A stretch of 64,000 nt of DNA from Aestuariibaculum suncheonense (GCF_014596935.1 NZ_JACVXC010000001.1:492783-556782), one strand, 5' to 3'; shown: positions 8,343 to 16,967, counted from the first letter of the stretch. Translations and numbers: made by a program. The notes: generated from the sequence alone by a model not told the origin.

Positions 8343-8757
8343 GATCAAAACAGATGGTTCTTTGTGTTGAAATTTAAAACATAAAAAGCGGCTGAAAGCA
8401 CGATACGCGTGGAATACCCCGTATTTGCTGACTAAAAAAATATTCAAAAAAAATATTCAAAAGAGTTTGAAATTCATTTTTTTGTATTTCATTTGTAACT
8501 TATTTAGCTGAACAATTGAAATCTGTTTTTACGTTCGGGCTTTTGAACAAGAGGGAGTCATTTTCAAGAGCAGCTTATAGATTAAGTAACCGAATTTTAG
8601 AGCTAGCTTCCGCGTGTTACATTTTTTTAAGTCAACATTTGTTTGGCTTTATTCCTACGACTCATCCTCAACTGCAGGTTTGATATATTTTATTTGATAT
8701 TGACTTAATAATGAATTATATTATAATTCTCATTTTTAAAATATTTAAAATAAAATA
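8343..8757 (+). promoter_or_regulatory. Long gene-free leader with a structured hairpin, before arginine decarboxylase
   Basis: No credible ORF is seen in these 415 bases. A compact hairpin occupies 8397-8429: AGCA (8397-8400) pairs with TGCT (8426-8429) and ATACG (8403-8407) with CGTAT (8420-8424), with a small internal loop and a GG/CC inner closure. It is not followed by a T-run, so it is not a simple terminator. Two copies of TATTCAAAA (8441-8449 and 8454-8462) follow. The remainder is AT-rich with a denser patch around 8535-8620. It could be a 5' untranslated region with a regulatory RNA, or a small RNA gene. I do not recognise a known riboswitch class. Confidence 0.35.
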
Positions 8758-10155
8758 ATGAATACCAAGTACATCGATTTAATCAGTCAAACATTCGATT
8801 TTCCACAAGAAGAGTTTAAACTGGAAGAAAAACAATTACAGTTTCACGATATAGATTTAATGGCGTTAGTAGAGGAATACGGCGCGCCTTTAAAATTTAC
8901 CTATTTGCCTCAAATTTCAAATAATATTAACAAGGCAAAAGGCTGGTTTAAAAAAGCGTTAAAGAACAATAAGTATAAAGGTAAATACCACTACTGCTAT
9001 TGTACAAAAAGCTCGCACTTTAAGCACGTATTAAACGAAGCATTAAAGAACGATATTCATATTGAAACCTCTTCGGCTTTCGATATTGATATTGTAGAAA
9101 ACCTTAAGAAAGAAGGTAAAATTACCGACGAGACTTATGTAATTAGTAACGGATTTAAGCGTTCGCAGTATGTAACCAATATTGCGAGACTTATTAACAA
9201 TGGTCATAAAAATGCCATTCCAATTATTGATAACTACGAGGAGTTAGATTTACTATCTCAGGAGATTGAAGGTAAATTTAACGTAGGGATTCGTATTGCA
9301 TCAGAGGAAGAACCAAAATTCGAGTTTTATACCTCAAGATTGGGTATTGGATACAAAAACATTGTACCATTTTACAAAAATCAAATTCAAGGGAATAAAA
9401 AAGTAAAACTTAAAATGTTACACTTTTTTATTAATACAGGTATTCGCGATAATGCGTATTATTGGAATGAGTTACATAAATGTTTAAAAGTATACACAAG
9501 TCTTAAAAAGATTTGTCCGTCGTTAGACAGTTTAAATATTGGAGGAGGATTCCCAATCAAGAATTCTTTAGCATTCGATTTTGATTACGAATATATGGTT
9601 GATGAAATCATTAACCAGATTAAATTGGCTTGTGAAGATGAAGAGGTGCCAGTACCACACATTTTTACAGAATTTGGAAGCTTTACAGTAGGTGAAAGTG
9701 GTGGAGCTATTTACGAAGTCCTATACCAAAAACAACAAAACGACCGTGAGAAGTGGAACATGATTAATTCATCGTTTATTACAACCTTACCAGATACTTG
9801 GGCAATTAATAAACGTTTTATATTATTGCCAATTAACCGTTGGCACGATAGTTACGAACGTGTATTATTAGGTGGTTTAACCTGCGATAGCGACGATTAT
9901 TACAACAGTGAACAGCATATGAATGCTATTTATCTGCCAAAATATAACAAGGAAAAGCCGTTGTATTTAGGTTTCTTTAATACCGGAGCTTATCAGGAAA
10001 CTATTGGTGGTTTTGGCGGTTTACAACACTGTTTAATTCCGTCACCAAAGCATATTTTGATCGACAGAGATGAAGATGGTAATATTACAACGTCATTATT
10101 TAGTGAACAACAAAAAAGTGAAGACTTACTTAAAATATTAGGTTATGAAAACTAA
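8758..10155 (+). CDS. speA: Arginine decarboxylase, short Bacteroidota type (fold-type III PLP enzyme)
   Basis: Decarboxylates arginine to agmatine, the first step of polyamine synthesis. At 465 residues it is much shorter than the E. coli SpeA (about 650) and matches the short form found in Flavobacteriaceae. The alanine-racemase-like barrel carries the PLP lysine in 'YCYCTKSSH' (Lys84), 'SLNIGGGFP' for phosphate binding, 'TEFGSFTVGESG', and a C-terminal beta domain with 'GGLTCDSDDYY' supplying the active-site Cys-Asp. All these positions look intact. Substrate is inferred from orthology and from the following agmatinase homologue, which it overlaps by 11 bases. Confidence 0.85.
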   Translation: MNTKYIDLISQTFDFPQEEFKLEEKQLQFHDIDLMALVEEYGAPLKFTYLPQISNNINKAKGWFKKALKNNKYKGKYHYCYCTKSSHFKHVLNEALKNDIHIETSSAFDIDIVENLKKEGKITDETYVISNGFKRSQYVTNIARLINNGHKNAIPIIDNYEELDLLSQEIEGKFNVGIRIASEEEPKFEFYTSRLGIGYKNIVPFYKNQIQGNKKVKLKMLHFFINTGIRDNAYYWNELHKCLKVYTSLKKICPSLDSLNIGGGFPIKNSLAFDFDYEYMVDEIINQIKLACEDEEVPVPHIFTEFGSFTVGESGGAIYEVLYQKQQNDREKWNMINSSFITTLPDTWAINKRFILLPINRWHDSYERVLLGGLTCDSDDYYNSEQHMNAIYLPKYNKEKPLYLGFFNTGAYQETIGGFGGLQHCLIPSPKHILIDRDEDGNITTSLFSEQQKSEDLLKILGYEN

Positions 10156-11080
10156 CACTTATGCTAATATCTCTGAAGATTTAGGGAAGTTAGACAGTGC
10201 TAAAATAGTTTTAGTACCTGTGTCTTTTGAAGATTCAAATACAGTGCAAAAAGGAAGTGCTTATGGATTCGAAGCCTTTTTAGCTGCTTCTGGACACATG
10301 GAGCTTTACGATATTGAAACTAATACAGAAGTATATCAGCAAGGGATACATTTAACAGAAACCATTTCAGATGATTTAGCAGAAGCGATGGTAGAGGCTG
10401 TTCATCAAAATGTTAAAAAATACATCAAAAAAAATAAATTTGTAACGCTTTTTGGAGGCGAACACACTACATCTATAGGGGCTATACGAGCATTTAACGA
10501 GATGTATCCGAGTTTAACGGTTTTACATTTAGGCGCTCATGCCAATGTGCGTAAAAGTAACAACGGAAGTGTTTTAAACAAGGCTTGTGCGGTTTATGAA
10601 GCGAGTCAGTTTACCAATTTAATTCAAGTGGGTGTACGTTCTATGAGTGTGACTGAAAAGACGGTAGTAGACGAAGAAAAAATCTATTTCGCACATGAAA
10701 TGGCGATAGATGATTCATGGACCGATTCAGCTATTGATCAAATGACCGATAATGTATTTATTAATTTCAACTTAAATGCATTAGATATTTCCATAATGCC
10801 CAATACCGCTTCACCAATGCCAGGAGGTTTATTCTGGTATGAAACCTTAGAGTTTTTAAAGCAGGTATTTGCTGAAAAAAATGTGGTAGGATTCGATATA
10901 GTAGAACTGTGCCCGAACCCACAACAAAAAGCATCAGATTTCTTAGCAGCAAAATTGTATTATAAGATGTTAAGTTATAAATTTATGGATGAAGAAGTAG
11001 GTGATGATTACGATAACACTTACGACAATTCGAAACAAAAAAATAATATATCAAAATTTAACGAGGACGATGAGTACTAA
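10145..11080 (+). CDS. Agmatinase-family (ureohydrolase) protein lacking most metal-binding residues
   Basis: The 311-residue protein aligns along its length with flavobacterial agmatinases ('ELYDIETNTEVY', 'FVTLFGGEHTTSIGAIRAFN', 'FDIVELCPN', 'DFLAAKLYYKMLSYKF'). Active ureohydrolases bind two Mn with GGEH, DAHxD and DxDxxDP. Here GGEH keeps His107, but the second motif reads 'GAHANVR' (Asp to Gly130 and Asn134, His132 kept) and the third 'FNLNALDIS' (Asp to Asn209 and Asn211, Asp214 kept). The His of the usual NHAC segment is Lys146. The changes cluster at the active site while the scaffold is conserved, so I infer a non-hydrolytic paralogue. An Asp/Asn-rich tail (286-311) follows. It overlaps both neighbours (11 bases each). 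Confidence 0.85.
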   Translation: MKTNTYANISEDLGKLDSAKIVLVPVSFEDSNTVQKGSAYGFEAFLAASGHMELYDIETNTEVYQQGIHLTETISDDLAEAMVEAVHQNVKKYIKKNKFVTLFGGEHTTSIGAIRAFNEMYPSLTVLHLGAHANVRKSNNGSVLNKACAVYEASQFTNLIQVGVRSMSVTEKTVVDEEKIYFAHEMAIDDSWTDSAIDQMTDNVFINFNLNALDISIMPNTASPMPGGLFWYETLEFLKQVFAEKNVVGFDIVELCPNPQQKASDFLAAKLYYKMLSYKFMDEEVGDDYDNTYDNSKQKNNISKFNEDDEY

Positions 11081-12047
11081 AGGACCTATATCGCAATTTA
11101 TAGAAAAGAATTATTTACACTTTAACGCAGCTGCTTTAGTAGATGCAGCAAAAGGTTATGAAACACACTTGCTGGAAGGTGGAAAAATGATGGTGACGTT
11201 GGCTGGTGCGATGAGTACTGCCGAATTAGGTAAATCGTTAGCAGAAATGATTCGTCAGGATAAAGTGCATATTATATCATGTACTGGAGCAAATCTTGAA
11301 GAAGATATTATGAATTTAGTGGCTCACAATTCATACAAACGTGTGCCAAACTACCGCGATTTATCACCACAGGAGGAATGGGATTTATTAGAGAATCATT
11401 ATAATCGCGTAACAGATACTTGTATTCCTGAAGAAGAAGCATTCAGAAGATTACAATCACATTTATACGATATCTGGAATAAAGCCGATAAATCTGGCGA
11501 GCGTTATTTTCCACATGAATTCATGTATCAAATGTTAAACTCAGGAGTTTTAGAGCAATATTATGAGATTGACCCTAAAGATTCTTGGATGATTGCTGCT
11601 GCCGAGAAAAACCTACCAATAGTAGTTCCGGGATGGGAAGACAGTACTATGGGTAATATTTTTGCTTCATATTGTATTAAAGGAGAATTTAAAGCTACGA
11701 CCATGAAGAGTGGTATAGAATACATGATGTGGTTAGCCGATTGGTATCCAAAAAATTCTTCAGGTAAAGGCGTAGGATTCTTCCAGATTGGTGGAGGTAT
11801 AGCCGGAGATTTTCCAATCTGTGTGGTGCCTATGTTATATCAAGATATGGAAATGCATAACATTCCGTTTTGGAGTTATTTCTGCCAGATTAGTGATTCG
11901 ACCACAAGTTACGGATCGTACTCAGGAGCTGTGCCAAACGAAAAAATTACTTGGGGTAAATTAGATATCGATACGCCTAAGTTTATAATAGAAAGTGATG
12001 CAACTATTGTTGCACCGTTAATTTTTGCATATTTGTTAGATCAATAA
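11070..12047 (+). CDS. Deoxyhypusine-synthase-family protein
   Basis: The open frame begins at 11001, but the ATG at 11070 overlaps the previous stop in the usual operon fashion and begins at the conserved 'STKGPISQF', giving 325 residues. The Rossmann-like NAD-binding fold is suggested by 'MVTLAGAMSTAELGKSLAE' and 'GGGIAGDFPI'; the catalytic Lys of the family is present in 'ITWGKLD' (Lys297). Bacteria lack eIF5A, and bacterial members are thought to transfer an aminobutyl group between polyamines, as homospermidine synthase does. The substrate in this organism is unknown, but the operon with arginine decarboxylase supports a polyamine role. Confidence 0.85.
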   Translation: MSTKGPISQFIEKNYLHFNAAALVDAAKGYETHLLEGGKMMVTLAGAMSTAELGKSLAEMIRQDKVHIISCTGANLEEDIMNLVAHNSYKRVPNYRDLSPQEEWDLLENHYNRVTDTCIPEEEAFRRLQSHLYDIWNKADKSGERYFPHEFMYQMLNSGVLEQYYEIDPKDSWMIAAAEKNLPIVVPGWEDSTMGNIFASYCIKGEFKATTMKSGIEYMMWLADWYPKNSSGKGVGFFQIGGGIAGDFPICVVPMLYQDMEMHNIPFWSYFCQISDSTTSYGSYSGAVPNEKITWGKLDIDTPKFIIESDATIVAPLIFAYLLDQ

Positions 12048-12071
12048 TATAACCAACCCTTAAAAAATAAA

Positions 12072-12434
12072 ATGTTACGTAAAATTGTAGATTACAAAAA
12101 GTTGAATCAGGATATCTTAAATCTTCTTGTTGAGAAATTTCCTGATGGATATGATGACACCGATGTAATTTCATTTAGAAATGCTCAAAATGAAATTATT
12201 GAGGCGGTTGAGGTACGTACCGATGATACTATTTATTTAGTAAAAGTTGGTAAACGTCTTGTACAAGCAATGGAAGACTTTGGTGATGATGATACTGATA
12301 CAGCTGGTGATTCTGATGTAGATTTTGAAGGTGTGAAAGTTGAGGATGCCGATGCTGATGACGACGACGATGATGACGAAGCTACTAATGATGTAGCTGA
12401 CGACGACGAGGAAGATGACGATGATAACGATTAA
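12072..12434 (+). CDS. Small hypothetical protein with a long Asp/Glu-rich tail
   Basis: A 120-residue protein with two parts: a folded-looking N-terminal 70 residues ('VDYKKLNQDILNLLVEKFPDGYDDTDVI...LVKVGKRLVQAMEDF') and a tail of about 50 residues made almost wholly of Asp and Glu, with a run of seven Asp. No signal peptide or membrane segment is seen. I know this only as a conserved flavobacterial hypothetical; no function can be assigned. Such acidic tails are seen in nucleic-acid mimics and histone-chaperone-like proteins, which is only an analogy. It lies 24 bases after the deoxyhypusine-synthase-like gene and 16 before the next small gene. Confidence 0.75.
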   Translation: MLRKIVDYKKLNQDILNLLVEKFPDGYDDTDVISFRNAQNEIIEAVEVRTDDTIYLVKVGKRLVQAMEDFGDDDTDTAGDSDVDFEGVKVEDADADDDDDDDEATNDVADDDEEDDDDND

Positions 12435-12450
12435 TCAATTGTAGTGTAAA

Positions 12451-12681
12451 ATGAGAACAGCTGTTTTTAAGTCTTACAAAAAAGGGTATTATACTTTTTG
12501 GTTTGAAAATGGAGAGGAATTGGTGTTCGAAGAAGTACATCCAAGAGTGCTAAAACAATACGATTTAAAAAACGATAAAAGTTATATTGATCAGGAGTTT
12601 AGAATAACTTTTGTTGAAGATTTTGAAGATGATGATGAAGAAATCAGTATTTACAGAATTGAAAGTTTAAAACCACTTTAA
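12451..12681 (+). CDS. Small conserved hypothetical beta-rich protein
   Basis: A 76-residue protein with alternating strand-like segments ('AVFKSYKKGYYTFWFENGEELVFEEV', split by turns) and a short acidic loop 'EDFEDDDEE' before a final strand. It resembles a small OB- or SH3-like barrel, but this is by eye only. The family is not one I can name. It follows the acidic-tail protein closely, and the plus-strand transcript appears to end at the hairpin at 12713-12746. Confidence 0.7.
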   Translation: MRTAVFKSYKKGYYTFWFENGEELVFEEVHPRVLKQYDLKNDKSYIDQEFRITFVEDFEDDDEEISIYRIESLKPL

Positions 12682-12708
12682 TACAACTTTGTAAATAAAT
12701 TCAAAAGA

Positions 12709-14106
12709 TTATAAGTCTGCTATTTCATTAATGGCAGACTTTTTTTGTCCTAAAGGTTTCTTTAAAATCGCCTCCCATATAAATACGCTATAAACAATCA
12801 GGTATTCCAGTCCTATAATCCATAAGTTTTCAATGTTATTTGTATTGACATAGGCTAAATAACTTAAAATAATAGCGAAACTCCACACCAAAGGGAATTT
12901 ATAGTTTGTAAAGACTGATAGTATTAAAAGTGTAGCAATGTACCAAGGATGCACCGTTGTAGCTGTAAAATAGTAAAAACTCAGGACCAATAACATACTG
13001 GATATTAGTTGTGGTAGGGTTTGGTTTTTCCTGAAAAAAGTCATGAATAGAACAAATCCAATAACTAAAACCGGAATATATTTCCCTATGATGGCGATTT
13101 CGTTATAACCTCTAAAGGTGTATCCAATGGCACGAGCGATATAATATAAACTAGCATTGAATTCAAAACGTTGAAACCATAAGCCTACGGTTTGCGTGTA
13201 GTTATTAACAAAATTTGTAGACAAGAAAGGTGAAAAAAGCAAGACAGAAACCAAGCCAACAATACCATAAAAACTCAGAAGTTTGACAAATCCTAAAGTT
13301 TTTGTTGAATGTCTATTTGTAAACCATTTGAAAATGAGAGGTAAAAATATCAATGGAATCAGTTTTATAGAAACTGAAAACGAAAAAATAACAGCAGCTA
13401 AAATCCATTTGCCTTTAGAAAGTAAATATAAACTCCAGATTAAAAAGAAAATCATGACGCCTTCAAAATGAAGATTTCCTGTTAATTCAATGATGATAAA
13501 CGGATTTAAAATATACCAAAACAGGTTATAAACAGGTGTGTTGATAAGTTTTAAAAGTCGTTTTCCGAAGTAAAGTGTGCCAAAATCGGCGGCGATAATA
13601 AGTAGCCGCATCACGATTACAGAACCTAAAATACTGGTTTTAGCAAACAGAGCGGCAATAAGAAAACACAATTGGTTTAACGGTGGATAATTGGTAAAAT
13701 GGCTTGCGTTAAGTTCGCCCATACCTTTAAACAATGTTTCAGCTTGCGCAACAGGATGTTCACCTTTGGAGATAAAAGAATCTACTGTAAATAAATAAGG
13801 ATTGTAGCCTTCTAAAAGCAGCCTGCCATCCCATATAAACCGATAGAAGTCCTGAGACAAATTGGGAATGGCGAGAATAAACATAGCCCGAAAGGCAAAA
13901 GCAAAACCTGTTAATAACCTGGTGTTGGTTTTAAAAATGTTAACAAGTTTATAAAAAAGCAAGAATAAAATGCTATACAGAATAATTAGTGTTGTGTAAT
14001 CTGTCCGGGCCAAATAGTATGCGAAAACAAAATACAGTAACAAACAGGCTAGGGTCAAAATAATTCCTGTATTCTGATATTTTGTAAACGGTTTTCGATC
14101 TTGCAT
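12709..14106 (-). CDS. GT-C-fold mannosyltransferase-like membrane protein
   Basis: A 465-residue protein with about eleven to twelve hydrophobic helices. The large first periplasmic loop carries 'LSQDFYRFIWDGRLLLEGYNPY', a typical GT-C catalytic-loop motif with acidic residues shared by polyprenol-phosphomannose-dependent and GPI-type mannosyltransferases. I infer use of a lipid-phosphate sugar donor at the outer face of the cytoplasmic membrane. Acceptor and sugar are not determined. The DPM1-like gene at 18531 could supply the donor. Its start is 236 bases from the divergent GH63-like gene. Confidence 0.75.
   Translation of the reverse strand: MQDRKPFTKYQNTGIILTLACLLLYFVFAYYLARTDYTTLIILYSILFLLFYKLVNIFKTNTRLLTGFAFAFRAMFILAIPNLSQDFYRFIWDGRLLLEGYNPYLFTVDSFISKGEHPVAQAETLFKGMGELNASHFTNYPPLNQLCFLIAALFAKTSILGSVIVMRLLIIAADFGTLYFGKRLLKLINTPVYNLFWYILNPFIIIELTGNLHFEGVMIFFLIWSLYLLSKGKWILAAVIFSFSVSIKLIPLIFLPLIFKWFTNRHSTKTLGFVKLLSFYGIVGLVSVLLFSPFLSTNFVNNYTQTVGLWFQRFEFNASLYYIARAIGYTFRGYNEIAIIGKYIPVLVIGFVLFMTFFRKNQTLPQLISSMLLVLSFYYFTATTVHPWYIATLLILSVFTNYKFPLVWSFAIILSYLAYVNTNNIENLWIIGLEYLIVYSVFIWEAILKKPLGQKKSAINEIADL
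12713..12746 (+). terminator. Terminator of the polyamine operon, lying inside the convergent gene
   Basis: AAGTCTGC (12713-12720) and GCAGACTT (12734-12741) form an 8-bp stem with a 13-base loop and a following T-run to 12746. The sequence also encodes the last residues of the minus-strand transferase (its stop is at 12709-12711), so the terminator and the 3' coding end share DNA. Confidence 0.75.
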
Positions 14107-14342
14107 AATTCAAATATAGCATCATTTTTAAACACATATGAATTTAAATGAATTAGACTTCCTTAATTTTTTACTTCTGTTTTTTGTCGAGATAATAAAA
14201 GAATCCCCTAAATAAAGTCAATTAGCTAATTCTTTGGCGTTATCTGATTTTTTTGAATAAAAGACTTAAATTTAAGTATGCCTTTATTGAGAAATTACCA
14301 ATTGATATACAGGTTTATATCTAATAAAAAGTACAAATTTAT
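14107..14342. promoter_or_regulatory. Divergent intergenic region between GT-C transferase and GH63-like genes
   Basis: These 236 AT-rich bases separate two divergent genes and must contain both promoters. I see no clear TTG-N18-TAnnTTTG match on the plus strand and no ORF, repeat or hairpin of note. Confidence 0.4.
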
Positions 14343-16967
14343 ATGAAACAAAAAGGTCCTGAAGCAAAGCGATTAGATGTAGGAGATGCTTATAGAAACT
14401 GGAAAAAATGGGGGCCTTATTTAGCAGAAAGGCAATGGGGAACTGTAAGAGAAGATTATAGTCTATATGGTGAATCTTGGGAATTTATCGATCATGATAA
14501 AGCGCGTAGTAATGCGTTTCGCTGGGGAGAAGAAGGCATCGGTGGCTTTTGTGATTCTCGAGAAATTTTATGTTTAGCTCCGGCTTTCTGGAATGGTAAT
14601 GATACGATTTTAAAAGAACGCTTATTTGGTTTAACCAACAATCAGGGTAATCATGGTGAAGATGTAAAAGAACTCTATTTTCATCAGGTGTCAACACCTA
14701 CACATTCTTATTGCAAATACCTTTATAAATACCCACAGAATGCATTTCCGTACAGCGATTTGGTAGAGCGAAATCGACGTAGCCGGGACGATTCGGAATA
14801 TGAATTACTGGATACCGGATGCTTTAAGGATAATGCGTATTTCGATTGCTATATTGAATATGCAAAGGCTGATGTAGATGATATTCTACTTAAAGTGACT
14901 GTGGTTAATCGTGGAAGTAAATCCGCCGATATCCATGTGTTACCACATTTATGGTATCGTAATTTCTGGAAGCACAACAAACGTTTTGAACGTCCCAGTA
15001 TGAAACAAGGCTCGCAGGAGAATGCGGTTTTGGCAAGAAGCATCCGTAACGGGCGTTATTATTTTTATCATGAAGGTGGAGAGCAGTTGTTTTGTGAAAA
15101 TGAAACTAATAATACACGCATTTACAATGTGCCAAACGACGTGCCTTACGTTAAAGATGGTATTAATAATCATGTGATAGAAGGAGAAGCTTCTGTGAAC
15201 CCAGATAAAACAGGATCGAAACTGGCAATTTGGTATCAATTTAAATTAAAACCGGGAGAGGAGCGAAGTGTAAGGGTTCGATTGAGCAAGAACAAAATTG
15301 AATCGCCTTTTGTTGATTTTGATGACGTTTTCAATTTAAGACAACAGGAATGTGAAGCTTTTTATAGTGAAACTATTGAGTCTGATGTTCCGGAGTCGCA
15401 TCAAAAGGTGGCTAAAGCAGCATTTTCAGGCTTGTTATGGACTAAACAGTTTTATTATTATGATGTGTTTAAATGGTTGTTTGGCGGACCCGGAGAAGCG
15501 AAGCCCAATCGCGTGAATTTAAGAAACTACAGTTGGCAGCATTTAACCAATAGGCACGTTATTTCTATGCCAGACAAATGGGAATATCCGTGGTATGCCG
15601 CCTGGGATTTGGCTTTTCACATGGTATCATTTGTAGAGATTGATCCGTATTTCGCAAAGGAGCAGCTTTTATTGGTGCTTCAGGAAAGTTACATGCATCC
15701 TAACGGACAAATACCTGCTTACGAGTGGAACTTTAGTGATGTGAATCCACCGGTACATTCCTGGGCGGTATGGAATGTTTATGAAAAAGATAAAGAATAT
15801 ACAGGAGTAGGAGATACGGCTTTTTTAGAAAAGGTGTTTCAAAAGTTACTCATTAATTTCACCTGGTGGGTAAACCAAAAAGACAAAAACGGCATCGATT
15901 TGTTTGAAGGCGGATTTTTAGGTTTAGATAATATCGGGGTGTTCGACCGTAACCACATGCCGCCGGGCATTACCAGAATGCAGCAGGCCGATGCGACTAG
16001 TTGGATGGCACTGTTTACCATTAATATGCTGCGCATGTCTTTAGAATTGGCTAAAACCAATAAGATTTATGAGGAGGTTGCAGCGAAGTTTTTTAGACAC
16101 TTTTTAAACATTGCCTGGGCTATGCATCATATTGGTCAAAAAGATATTTCACTCTGGGATGATGAAGATAATTTCTATTATGATGTGGTTGAAATGGAAT
16201 CTGGTGCCACCGAACGTTTAAAGGTGCGATCGCTGGTTGGAATCATTCCTTTATTTGCCGTTGAAATTATTCATAGAGATTTATTCGAAGAGCTGAAAGA
16301 GTTTAAAATTCGAGCTGCTGAAATTGTTAGAACGCGTCCAGATTTAGCTTCATTAATATCAAATATTGAGAAAATTAATAAAGACGGTTATCATTTATTT
16401 TCCATTATGCGCGGTTTCCGATTGGAGCATTTATTAAAACGTATGCTGGATGAAGAAGAATTTTTGTCCGATTACGGGATTCGTTCCTTATCGAAGTATC
16501 ATGAAAAGCATCCGTTTGTGTTTGAACATTACGGGCGTCATCAAATCCAATATGAATCCGGCGAGAGTAGAACGAATATGTTTGGAGGAAATTCAAACTG
16601 GCGCGGCCCGATCTGGATGCCTTTGAACTATATCATTATTCGTTCGCTTCGAAAATATTACAGTTATTACGGCGATACCTATACTTATGAATATCCGACC
16701 GGTTCAGGAAATAAATTGAATTTAAAACAGATTTCTAATGAGTTAACTAAACGTTTGGTGAAACTTTTTGAACCAAATAAAGAAGGGAAATTTCAATATC
16801 ATTCAGATGATGATTCTCATATGTTTACCAAAGACGAACATTTTAAAAATGAACATTTATTTTATGAGTTTTTTGATGGTGATAATGGTAAAGGCTTAGG
16901 AGCATCTCACCAAACTGGCTGGACCGCTTTAATTGCTAATTTAATTATGGAAATGGATGAAGATTGA
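14343..16967 (+). CDS. GH63/MGH1-like glycoside hydrolase (glucosidase-type)
   Basis: An 874-residue protein without signal peptide, so probably cytoplasmic. The N-terminal half is a beta-sandwich region ('KWGPYLAERQWGTVREDYS'), and the C-terminal (alpha/alpha)6 domain has 'WYAAWDLAFHMVSFVEIDP', 'PNGQIPAYEWNFSDVNPPVHSWA' and 'NWRGPIWMPLNYIIIRSL', all typical of the GH63/mannosylglycerate-hydrolase-like group. Bacteroidota homologues of this length are usually called glucosidase. The true substrate is unknown; alpha-glucosides, alpha-mannosides or mannosylglycerate are possible. The location beside glycosyltransferases suggests trimming or recycling of the same glycan. Confidence 0.85.
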   Translation: MKQKGPEAKRLDVGDAYRNWKKWGPYLAERQWGTVREDYSLYGESWEFIDHDKARSNAFRWGEEGIGGFCDSREILCLAPAFWNGNDTILKERLFGLTNNQGNHGEDVKELYFHQVSTPTHSYCKYLYKYPQNAFPYSDLVERNRRSRDDSEYELLDTGCFKDNAYFDCYIEYAKADVDDILLKVTVVNRGSKSADIHVLPHLWYRNFWKHNKRFERPSMKQGSQENAVLARSIRNGRYYFYHEGGEQLFCENETNNTRIYNVPNDVPYVKDGINNHVIEGEASVNPDKTGSKLAIWYQFKLKPGEERSVRVRLSKNKIESPFVDFDDVFNLRQQECEAFYSETIESDVPESHQKVAKAAFSGLLWTKQFYYYDVFKWLFGGPGEAKPNRVNLRNYSWQHLTNRHVISMPDKWEYPWYAAWDLAFHMVSFVEIDPYFAKEQLLLVLQESYMHPNGQIPAYEWNFSDVNPPVHSWAVWNVYEKDKEYTGVGDTAFLEKVFQKLLINFTWWVNQKDKNGIDLFEGGFLGLDNIGVFDRNHMPPGITRMQQADATSWMALFTINMLRMSLELAKTNKIYEEVAAKFFRHFLNIAWAMHHIGQKDISLWDDEDNFYYDVVEMESGATERLKVRSLVGIIPLFAVEIIHRDLFEELKEFKIRAAEIVRTRPDLASLISNIEKINKDGYHLFSIMRGFRLEHLLKRMLDEEEFLSDYGIRSLSKYHEKHPFVFEHYGRHQIQYESGESRTNMFGGNSNWRGPIWMPLNYIIIRSLRKYYSYYGDTYTYEYPTGSGNKLNLKQISNELTKRLVKLFEPNKEGKFQYHSDDDSHMFTKDEHFKNEHLFYEFFDGDNGKGLGASHQTGWTALIANLIMEMDED

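Noticed and set aside
11001-11069. N-terminal extension of the deoxyhypusine-synthase-like ORF
   Set aside because: The 23 residues are Thr/Ile-rich, do not fit the family and overlap the agmatinase-like tail; the ATG at 11070 is the better start.
12355-12430. GATGAC-type repeats, considered as a microsatellite or CRISPR-like array
   Set aside because: They are codons of an Asp/Glu-rich tail in frame; no spacers, no cas genes in the window.
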